This document shows, one piece after another, positions 1-6,577 of a DNA stretch of 6,577 bases; position 1 is the stretch's first letter, and every line of letters starts with the position of its first letter. The translations under genes were made by a program, and so were the position numbers. Origin of the DNA: Longimicrobium sp. (GTDB lineage Bacteria; Gemmatimonadota; Gemmatimonadetes; Longimicrobiales; Longimicrobiaceae). The notes under the pieces were generated by a model. That model saw only the letters and a list, made by a program, of their open reading frames with translations, was not told where the DNA came from and did no database searches. The stretch is from contig JAUJMI010000012.1 in assembly GCA_030446945.1 (NCBI GenBank), positions 1-6,577 of the forward strand. The letters are read 5' to 3'.

Positions 1-1347
1 CGGGCTGGCGGCACTCCCTGTGAGGGCGATGCGGAGCGGCTGCGCCACCTTGCCAAACCCCACCCCCGCGCTCTGCGCCGCGGCCCGCAGGGCGGCCTCG
101 ATGGCGGCGGGCTCCCACGGCTCCACCCCCGCCAGCGCGTCGCGGACGACGGCCAGGCGCGCGGAGGTCTCGGAATCCTTCCAGTGCTTGGCGGTCGCCT
201 CGGCGTCGTACTCCAGCTCATCGGCCAGGTAGACGCGGGCCTGCTGCGGGATCTCGATCGTCAGGCGCGACCTCACCTTGAGCAGGTCGATCAGGTACAG
301 GACGTAGTCGCGCCGGTCCTCCACCTCGTCCGCCGTCATCAGCCCCGCCTCCACCAGCAGCGGCCCCACGATGGGGAGGAGCTCCGCGGCGGACTTCTTC
401 GCCAGGTACTGGCCGTTCATCCATTGGAGCTTCTCCATGTCGAACACGGCGCTCTTCTTGTTGATCCGCTCCACCGAGAAGAGCTCCGTCATCTCGTCGA
501 CGGTGATGAGCTCGCGGTCGTCGCCCGGGTTCCAGCCCAGGAGGGCGAGAAAGTTGACGAGCGTCTCCGCAAGGAAGCCCAGACTGGCGTAGTCGCCGAC
601 TGCGGTGGCACCGTGGCGCTTGCTGAGCTTGCGGCCGTCCGCGCCCAGGATCATCGGCAGGTGCGCGAACTCGGGGACGGCGGCGCCGAGGGCGCGGTAC
701 AGCAGGATCTGCTTGGGCGTATTGGCGACGTGGTCCTCACCACGGACGACGTGGGTGATGCGCATGTCGATGTCGTCCGCCACCACGGCCATGTTGTAGA
801 TGGGCGTGCCGTCGGTGCGCAGGATGATGAAGTCCTCGATGCTCTCGTTGTCGAAGCGGATGGCGCCGTACACCCGGTCCGTCCACTCCGTTGCGCCCTC
901 GGGCACGCGGAAGCGCACGGTAAACGGCGTCCCCGCCTCCGCGCGCGCGTCGCTCTCGGCGCGGGGGATCGCGCGGCACTTGCGGTCGTAGCGGTATTCC
1001 ACGCCCGCGGCCTGGCGCTTGGCGTCCAGCTCTTCCGGCGTGCAGAAGCACCGATACGCGCTGTCCTCCGCCAGCAGCCGCTGCGCCTGGGCGGTGTGGC
1101 GCGGCAGCCCCTCGCTCTGGAAGTAGGGCCCCTCGTCCCAGGTGAGCCCCAGCCAGAGCATCCCCTCCAGGATAGTGTGCGTGGAGGCGTCGGTGCTCCG
1201 CTCGCGATCCGTGTCTTCTATGCGCAGCACGAACACGCCCCCGTTCTGGCGCGCCATCAGCCAGTTGAACAGCGCGGTGCGGGCCCCCCCCACGTGAAGG
1301 TAGCCGGTGGGGCTCGGCGCGAAGCGTACGCGGATCGGGTCTGCCAT
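1..1347 (-). CDS. gltX: Glutamyl-tRNA synthetase (GluRS), C-terminus cut by window edge
   Basis: Class I aminoacyl-tRNA synthetase of the cytoplasm that attaches glutamate to tRNA-Glu using ATP. The 449 visible codons begin MADPIRVRFAPSPTGYLHVG. The HIGH-type motif is HVGG at residues 18-21, and LRIEDTDRERS follows in the catalytic fold. The KMSKS-type loop reads KLSKRHG at 240-246. A C-x-C pair (100, 102) followed by Tyr120 and Cys124 resembles the zinc-binding insertion of E. coli GluRS. The sequence leaves the window in the conserved anticodon-domain stretch KVAQPLRIALTGSAASP, so roughly 20-40 residues are probably missing compared with the usual 470-490. ATG at 1347 fits the family N-terminus and has a GAGGAAGA ribosome site 8 bases upstream. 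The gene is divergent from glnS. Because the genome has GlnRS, this enzyme is probably tRNA-Glu specific, which is inference. The family call is near certain. Confidence 0.97.
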   Translation of the reverse strand, partial: MADPIRVRFAPSPTGYLHVGGARTALFNWLMARQNGGVFVLRIEDTDRERSTDASTHTILEGMLWLGLTWDEGPYFQSEGLPRHTAQAQRLLAEDSAYRCFCTPEELDAKRQAAGVEYRYDRKCRAIPRAESDARAEAGTPFTVRFRVPEGATEWTDRVYGAIRFDNESIEDFIILRTDGTPIYNMAVVADDIDMRITHVVRGEDHVANTPKQILLYRALGAAVPEFAHLPMILGADGRKLSKRHGATAVGDYASLGFLAETLVNFLALLGWNPGDDRELITVDEMTELFSVERINKKSAVFDMEKLQWMNGQYLAKKSAAELLPIVGPLLVEAGLMTADEVEDRRDYVLYLIDLLKVRSRLTIEIPQQARVYLADELEYDAEATAKHWKDSETSARLAVVRDALAGVEPWEPAAIEAALRAAAQSAGVGFGKVAQPLRIALTGSAASP

Positions 1348-1355
1348 CCCTGGAA

Positions 1356-1363
1356 TCTTCCTC
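1356..1363 (-). promoter_or_regulatory. Ribosome binding site of gltX
   Basis: Read on the minus strand, GAGGAAGA lies 8 bases before the ATG at 1347. It contains a good AGGA anti-16S core at normal spacing and supports that start. It is the clearest ribosome binding site I see in the window. Confidence 0.7.
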
Positions 1364-1392
1364 AATAGAACGTGTGTGCCGCGGGTGCGGGA

Positions 1393-1420
1393 AACTTACG
1401 CCCGCGGCTTGGCACTGCAA
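1393..1420 (-). promoter_or_regulatory. Probable sigma-70-type promoter of gltX
   Basis: On the minus strand a TTGCAG box (1420-1415) is followed, after 16 bases, by TAAGTT (1398-1393), a partial match to the TTGACA/TATAAT pair. The start of transcription would fall near 1386, giving a leader of about 39 bases that contains the ribosome site. The boxes are AT-richer than the surrounding GC-rich DNA. The call rests on motif shape only. Confidence 0.4.
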
Positions 1421-1423
1421 GCT

Positions 1424-1470
1424 GGACGCCCCCTACCACCGCTTCCTGAACGAAGCGCCCCTCCCCCTCC
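1424..1470. repeat. Left arm of imperfect inverted repeat in the gltX-glnS gap
   Basis: The reverse complement of this segment aligns with 1874-1920. Both contain a G-rich run, then GGGGCGCT, one mismatch, and the shared core CGTTCAGGAAG followed after one base by GGTGG, ending near GGCGT. The arms are about 400 bases apart, so they look more like ends of a repeat unit than a transcript hairpin. The left arm starts directly upstream of the proposed gltX promoter. Confidence 0.65.
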
Positions 1471-1530
1471 ACGGCCCCCGCTCAGCACCCCGGGCCGGTC
1501 GATGCGGTGCTCGGCGGTGTAGCTCCGCGA

Positions 1531-1587
1531 GAATAGATAGCGAGCATTGGCTGGGGCGGTGCCGGCGGCAGAGCCCGTCTCCTTCAC
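1531..1587 (-). repeat. Diverged direct repeat, copy A
   Basis: Read on the minus strand this begins GTGAAGGAGACGGGCTCTGC. It aligns without gaps over about 57 bases with copy B at 1788-1844, at roughly 70 percent identity by eye. The strongest shared blocks are GTGAAGGA, ACGG and CTCTGCCGC. Both copies have the same orientation, 257 bases apart. Conceptual translations also align loosely (KET-SAA, then RYL), which reflects the repeat and not a protein family I know. Confidence 0.6.
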
Positions 1588-1787
1588 TACGCGCGATCTA
1601 CGTCGAAGCCTTTGCAGTGCTGCGCGCCGCCCGTGCGCGGGAGCGGCGGCTGAAGAGCTGGAAGCGCATCAAAAAGGTGGAACTGGTCATCGCGGCGAAT
1701 CCGGCGTGGCGGGATCCGGGCGAGATTTTTGGCGTCGTTGACAGCCAACTTCAGGGCGCGGGTGGGAGGGACCCCCGCAATCTCAGG

Positions 1788-1844
1788 GACAAGGTACCGA
1801 ACACTGGATGGGACGATATGCGCGGCAGAGTCCGTTTCCTTCAC
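1788..1844 (-). repeat. Diverged direct repeat, copy B
   Basis: Second copy of the repeat at 1531-1587, same orientation, beginning GTGAAGGAAACGGACTCTGC on the minus strand. On the plus strand this copy is followed about 30 bases later by the right inverted arm (1874-1920), so the repeat and the arm may be parts of one module. Copy A does not have the arm in the same relative position and orientation. Confidence 0.6.
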
Positions 1845-1873
1845 TCGGCGCACAAGCGACGGTGCGGGGGCAG

Positions 1874-1920
1874 GTGAGGGCGGGGCGCTCCGTTCAGGAA
1901 GGGGTGGGTTCTGGAGGCGT
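1874..1920. repeat. Right arm of imperfect inverted repeat in the gltX-glnS gap
   Basis: Partner of 1424-1470 in inverted orientation, with core GTTCAGGAAG preceded by GGGGCGCTC. It ends just before the AT-richer stretch proposed as the glnS promoter, mirroring the left arm, which ends next to the gltX promoter. Confidence 0.65.
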
Positions 1921-1925
1921 GCGGG

Positions 1926-1954
1926 TTACGCGTGGGGAGGGGTTGCAGTATTGT
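1926..1954 (+). promoter_or_regulatory. Possible promoter of glnS
   Basis: The stretch around TATTGTTTGGATT is the most AT-rich in this part of the gap. TATTGT (1949-1954) matches four of six bases of a -10 box, and TTACGC lies 17 bases upstream as a poor -35 box. Transcription would begin near 1961, leaving a leader of about 34 bases before the GTG at 1995. A TTGCAG at 1943-1948 resembles the gltX -35 box but has no -10 partner at the right distance. Confidence 0.3.
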
Positions 1955-1994
1955 TTGGATTCTCAGGCAGCCGAAGCCAGAAACAGAACGGACA

Positions 1995-4331
<2,337 letters not shown>

Positions 4332-4354
4332 CCCTCACCCCCGGCTCGTCACGG

Positions 4355-4382
4355 CCCTCTCCCCCGCAACCGGGGGAAAGGG
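4355..4382. repeat. Hairpin 1 of the intergenic element
   Basis: CCCTCTCCCCC pairs with GGGGGAAAGGG at ten of eleven positions around a six-base loop. The left arm can instead pair perfectly with 4459-4469, so two alternative folds compete. It lies just downstream of the glnS stop but has no following U-tract, so it is not a classical intrinsic terminator. Confidence 0.6.
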
Positions 4383-4404
4383 TGCACTCCGCCCATGCGA
4401 GCAC

Positions 4405-4439
4405 TCCCCCTCCCCCAGGCAGTTTTTGGGGGAGGGGGA
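4405..4439. repeat. Hairpin 2: perfect 13-bp C/G stem
   Basis: The arm TCCCCCTCCCCCA (4405-4417) is perfectly complementary to TGGGGGAGGGGGA (4427-4439), with a 9-base loop containing TTTT. This is the strongest local stem I found in the window. It could stall or terminate RNA polymerase from either direction, although no U-run follows the stem. Confidence 0.75.
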
Positions 4440-4440
4440 T

Positions 4441-4457
4441 GCGTCGCGGAGCGACGC
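4441..4457. repeat. Hairpin 3: 7-bp stem
   Basis: GCGTCGC (4441-4447) and GCGACGC (4451-4457) form a perfect 7-bp stem with a three-base loop, immediately after hairpin 2. The tandem arrangement inside matching outer ends suggests one structured unit and not chance GC-rich pairing. Confidence 0.6.
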
Positions 4458-4474
4458 TGGGGGAGAGGGTCTGC

Positions 4475-5305
4475 CTACGCCGGCACCAGCGCCGCCGCGA
4501 TCGTGCGCGCGCGCGTCGTCAGCTCGCGGTCTGCGCGGGCGGTGAGGAGGCGCAGGTCGCCGGGGCGGGGCACGGGGTGCGTGGCGTTGAGCGCGGGGAC
4601 CAGGAGGGATGCGTCCAGCCCGAAGCGGCGCGCGATCAGGGTGCCGATCGTGAAGCGGCTCACCGCTTCGGGGCCCACCAGGTTCCACACGCCCGCGCGG
4701 CGCTCCGCCGGGAGCGAGGCGATCTCCCAGAGCTGGCGGGCGAGGTCTTCCACGAAGATCGGGCAGCGCAGCTCGTCCACGTACAGCCGCGACGGCTCGC
4801 CCGCGCGGAGCGACTCCACCAGCCGTGCGGTGATGGCGTCCGGCGGGTGGGCGCGCACGATGAGGGAGGTGCGCGCGATGGCCGCATCCGGTGCGGCCGC
4901 GAGCACGGCGCGCTCCGCCTCGGCCTTCCAGCGCCCATACTCCTCGATGGGCGCAGCCTCGGCCGATTCGTCGTAGGGCGCGTGCTCGCCGTCGAGCACC
5001 AGGTCGGTGCTCACGTGCACGAGCGCGGCGCGGATGCGCGCACACCCCTCCGCCACGGCGCGCGACGCGGCCACGATGTCGCGCTCCGGGTCGTCCTTGC
5101 CGTACGCGGTGTGGATCACAGCGTGGGGGCGCAGGCGCTCCAGGAGGGCGGCGGCCTCGGCTGTGTCGGCCAGGTCCACCGTGTGCGCGGTTGCGCCGGA
5201 GACGGGGGCGCGGCGCTGCGTGGCATGCACCTCGATGCGATCGGGCGCGGTGGAGATCAGCGTTTCGCCGAGGAGGCCGGCGCCGCCGGTGATCAGGACG
5301 CGCAT
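4475..5305 (-). CDS. RmlD-like NAD(P)-dependent sugar reductase/epimerase
   Basis: A 276-residue extended short-chain dehydrogenase/reductase of the RmlD type (dTDP-4-dehydrorhamnose reductase family). The N-terminal Rossmann motif is MRVLITGGAGLLGE, fitting TGxxGxxG at 6-13. VHVSTDLVLDG (97-106 region) supplies the Ser/Thr of the active site, and YGRWK (Tyr123, Lys127) the catalytic pair. FTIGTLIARRFGL and VPRPGDLRLLT near 218-256 resemble the substrate-side end of RmlD, where RP-x-x-SRL is usual. Length is slightly below the roughly 290-300 of RmlD. No rhamnose genes (rmlA, rmlB, rmlC) are visible, so true RmlD activity is unproven. Start ATG at 5305 lies 4 bases after the upstream gene's stop and has no clear ribosome site, so translational coupling is likely. 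The gene is the last visible member of the operon. Confidence 0.85.
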   Translation of the reverse strand: MRVLITGGAGLLGETLISTAPDRIEVHATQRRAPVSGATAHTVDLADTAEAAALLERLRPHAVIHTAYGKDDPERDIVAASRAVAEGCARIRAALVHVSTDLVLDGEHAPYDESAEAAPIEEYGRWKAEAERAVLAAAPDAAIARTSLIVRAHPPDAITARLVESLRAGEPSRLYVDELRCPIFVEDLARQLWEIASLPAERRAGVWNLVGPEAVSRFTIGTLIARRFGLDASLLVPALNATHPVPRPGDLRLLTARADRELTTRARTIAAALVPA

Positions 5306-5309
5306 CGGG

Positions 5310-5786
5310 TCAGGAGTCGAAGGGGAGAGGTCCGGCGAGGAGCGTCCGCAGCAGGGCTCGGGCGGCGTCGTACACGCCGGGCGACTCGCTCTCGCGCGGG
5401 CCGGCCACGTTCAGCGTGCCGGCGCGGTACACCTGCAGCCAGCGGCGGAACGAGCCCACGTCCGCCGGCGAGGTGACGTGCCAGGTGTACACCGGCCGCC
5501 CCAGCTCGCGCGCCGTATCGCGGGCCAGCTCGGTGCCCGGGCTCGCGGCGCCGGCGGTGAGGAGGAGCGTCGCGTCCGAATCGCGCACGTTCCACGCGGT
5601 GCGCTCGGCGGGATCGGTGGATGGCGTCTCGCGCAACAGATAGCGCGCCGGGACCGGCCCGTCTTCGGCCGCCCGGCCCGCGGGGCACCATCCGCCGCAC
5701 TCCCACCGCAGCTCCAGCGCCACGTCCAGCGCCGCGCGGTCCACCCCCGTCTGCCCGCCGCTGACGATCCGCAGCTTGGAGATCAG
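5310..5786 (-). CDS. YpsA-like putative molybdenum carrier protein, probable CTG start
   Basis: Small single-domain Rossmann-like protein of the 'putative molybdenum carrier' family (YpsA/SLOG-related). About 158 residues are read from CTG at 5786. Family motifs in order are KLRIVSGGQTGVDRAALD (4-21), GGWCPAGRAAEDG (31-43), LRETPS (51-56), RTAWNVRDSDATL (62-74) and NVAGPRES (126-133), ending PFDS. The glycine-rich SGGQTG is the expected nucleotide-binding loop. No ATG, GTG or TTG lies in frame upstream of that loop. The first ordinary start is GTG at 5744, inside the motif's trailing VDR, and would delete it. CTG at 5786 gives (M)ISKLRIVSGGQTG and a 4-base CTGA overlap with the upstream stop, typical of coupled translation. 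A second CTG at 5774 is possible, and I see no strong ribosome site for either. The molybdenum role is a structure-based name and is not proven. Family call is strong, the exact start is not. Confidence 0.8.
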   Translation of the reverse strand: MISKLRIVSGGQTGVDRAALDVALELRWECGGWCPAGRAAEDGPVPARYLLRETPSTDPAERTAWNVRDSDATLLLTAGAASPGTELARDTARELGRPVYTWHVTSPADVGSFRRWLQVYRAGTLNVAGPRESESPGVYDAARALLRTLLAGPLPFDS

Positions 5787-6577
5787 AGCTGGAACGAGGT
5801 CACCAGCCGCTTCTCGGCCTCGCCCTCGATCAACGCTTCGAGCTCGATGTACGGCTCCAGGCCGCTCCCCTTGAGCTTCTCGCGAAAGAGCTGGTCGAGC
5901 TGAAAGACGCCGGCGGAGTTGGACATCTCGATCCGCACGCGCACCGGCTTGGTGACGCCGGGCTCGATGTGCACCGCCTCGATGGCCGCGGCGGACACGG
6001 AGTGGATGCTCGCCGCGCCCGTGGCGAAGGGGATGCGCGAGCGGCCCTTGGCCATGTCCAGCGCGTCCGCCACGCGCACGATCCCCGCCTCCAGCGTCAG
6101 CGGCTTGCCGCCGGAGCGGTGGGCGATGATGGCGTGCAGGATCTCCGAGCGCAGGATGGTGGCCGTGCGCACGTCGTACAGCTCCGAGAGCAGCTCCCGG
6201 ATCTTGGCCTGCGCCACGAAGAGCGAAAAGCCCTCGTGCTCCGCGCGGTGGATCGACATCCCCAGGTCGTGGCAGAGCGCGGCGAGGACGACCACCACCT
6301 CGGCGTCGTCGTTCCCCATCCCGTAGTTCTCCACCACGCCGGGCTTGGCGCCGCGCTCCAGGAGCATGCGCAGCAGCTTGGTCGCGATGTTCATCACGAT
6401 CTTGACGTGCACCGGCCCGTGGTCGGTCATCCCCAGCCGCTCCACGGCGTTCACGTTCGCCGCGAGCCAGAGGGAGTACAGCTCCTCGTCCTGGTTGATG
6501 CGCTGGATGAGCGCCGCTACCTTGCGGTTGTTGCGGCTGGGGACGTTCAGCGGGAGGCGGTGGCTGAACCGCTCCTC
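5783..6577 (-). CDS. HD-domain metal-dependent phosphohydrolase, N-terminus cut by window edge
   Basis: The frame is open to the right edge, with 264 residues visible and the start outside. The visible part opens EERFSHRLPLNVPSRNNRKV and continues RINQDEELYSLWLAANVNAV, which belongs to the family, so the GTG at 6454 is internal. HD-type metal ligands are visible: His57 in HGPVH, the HD pair 103-104 in CHDLGM, His110 and His114 in the next helix, His148 and His153 in HAIIAH, and Asp171/Asp174 in VADALD. The stretches AHRSGGKPLTLEAGIVRVAD and KGRSRIPF are highly characteristic of a conserved HD family shared by bacteria and archaea (I believe COG3294). HD enzymes cleave phosphomonoesters or nucleotides with bound metal, but the substrate here is unknown. 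C-terminal residues about 200-264 form an added domain lacking HD motifs. It is the first visible gene of the minus-strand operon. Confidence 0.88.
   Translation of the reverse strand, partial: EERFSHRLPLNVPSRNNRKVAALIQRINQDEELYSLWLAANVNAVERLGMTDHGPVHVKIVMNIATKLLRMLLERGAKPGVVENYGMGNDDAEVVVVLAALCHDLGMSIHRAEHEGFSLFVAQAKIRELLSELYDVRTATILRSEILHAIIAHRSGGKPLTLEAGIVRVADALDMAKGRSRIPFATGAASIHSVSAAAIEAVHIEPGVTKPVRVRIEMSNSAGVFQLDQLFREKLKGSGLEPYIELEALIEGEAEKRLVTSFQL

Larger units (their letters stand above)
1421..1925. other. Non-coding repeat-rich spacer between divergent gltX and glnS
   Basis: About 500 bases with no credible gene. Open frames of 60-170 codons exist on both strands, but they overlap one another, lack good ribosome sites, match no family I recognise, and are read through repeat copies. 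The block is bounded by the inverted arms at 1424-1470 and 1874-1920 and contains the diverged direct repeats at 1531-1587 and 1788-1844. The part between the direct repeats (about 1588-1787) holds no clear internal structure that I can see. A decayed non-autonomous element or a family of intergenic repeats is the best reading. No transposase or clear target duplication is visible. Confidence 0.55.
4355..4469. repeat. Nested palindromic intergenic element
   Basis: This element of about 115 bases between two convergent genes is bounded by CCCTCTCCCCC (4355-4365) and its exact inverse GGGGGAGAGGG (4459-4469). Inside are three local hairpins, listed separately. It starts 24 bases after the glnS stop and ends 5 bases before the last base of the convergent reductase gene. 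C/G-rich palindromes of this type suggest a dispersed intergenic repeat (REP- or MITE-like). It may also help end transcription from both sides, although no stem is followed by a U-run. Confidence 0.6.

Noticed and set aside
184..1368. Long 394-codon plus-strand open frame
   Set aside because: It lies antisense to gltX. High GC keeps the opposite frame free of stops, and the translation is low-complexity His/Arg/Val/Ala-rich sequence with no family resemblance.
1374..1877. 167-codon open frame and several shorter ones in the gltX-glnS gap
   Set aside because: They read through repeat copies, overlap on both strands, lack ribosome sites and match no known family. Similar KET-SAA translations on the minus strand reflect the direct repeat.
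1932..1994. Upstream GTG start for glnS adding 21 residues
   Set aside because: The added residues do not look like a GlnRS N-terminus, no ribosome site precedes this GTG, and the likely -10 box TATTGT lies inside the extension.
4355..4439. Classical Rho-independent terminators after glnS
   Set aside because: The stems are strong but none is followed by a U-run on either strand, so they are recorded as structured repeats that might only assist termination.
4428..4469. Possible G-quadruplex formed by four G-runs
   Set aside because: The second and third runs are separated by about 20 bases, and the runs are already accounted for by hairpin arms.
5310..5706. 137-codon minus-strand frame overlapping the molybdenum-carrier-like gene
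   Set aside because: It is out of frame with the recognised family motifs and is Arg/Ala/Pro-rich shadow sequence.
5783..6454. GTG at 6454 as the true start of the HD protein
   Set aside because: Forty-one further in-frame codons reach the window edge with no stop and read as part of the conserved family, so the gene begins outside the window.

Overview
This GC-rich window carries ordinary-looking bacterial chromosomal genes in five coding blocks, two of them cut by the window edges. A YqeY-tailed glutaminyl-tRNA synthetase, very high GC and intergenic space full of C/G-rich inverted repeats together suggest a Gemmatimonadota (Longimicrobium-like) genome. A Deinococcus-like lineage also has such a synthetase, so the assignment is inference.

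Layout. Positions 1-1347 (minus strand) hold gltX, glutamyl-tRNA synthetase, lacking only its last few tens of residues. Positions 1348-1994 are a 647-base non-coding divergent gap. It contains likely outward promoters for both synthetase genes and a repeat-rich block with imperfect inverted ends (1424-1470 and 1874-1920) and an internal diverged direct repeat (1531-1587 and 1788-1844). Positions 1995-4331 (plus) hold glnS, a class I GlnRS joined by a Lys/Ala/Pro-rich linker to a YqeY/GatB-tail domain. Positions 4332-4474 lie between convergent genes and contain a nested palindromic element (4355-4469) with three hairpins.

A tightly packed minus-strand operon fills the rest, transcribed from right to left: an HD-domain metal-dependent phosphohydrolase (5783 to beyond the right edge, N-terminus missing), a YpsA-like 'putative molybdenum carrier' Rossmann protein (5310-5786), and an RmlD-like NAD(P)-dependent sugar reductase/epimerase (4475-5305). 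The first pair overlaps by 4 bases if the middle gene starts at CTG, and the second pair is 4 bases apart, so all three are probably co-transcribed and translationally coupled.

The two synthetases form a functional pair: one charges tRNA-Glu and the other tRNA-Gln by the direct route. The operon's shared function is unknown. I see no CRISPR array, rRNA, tRNA, phage gene or transposase. The points most worth following are the non-canonical start of the molybdenum-carrier-like gene, the two repeat elements, and the three-gene operon of poorly understood families.
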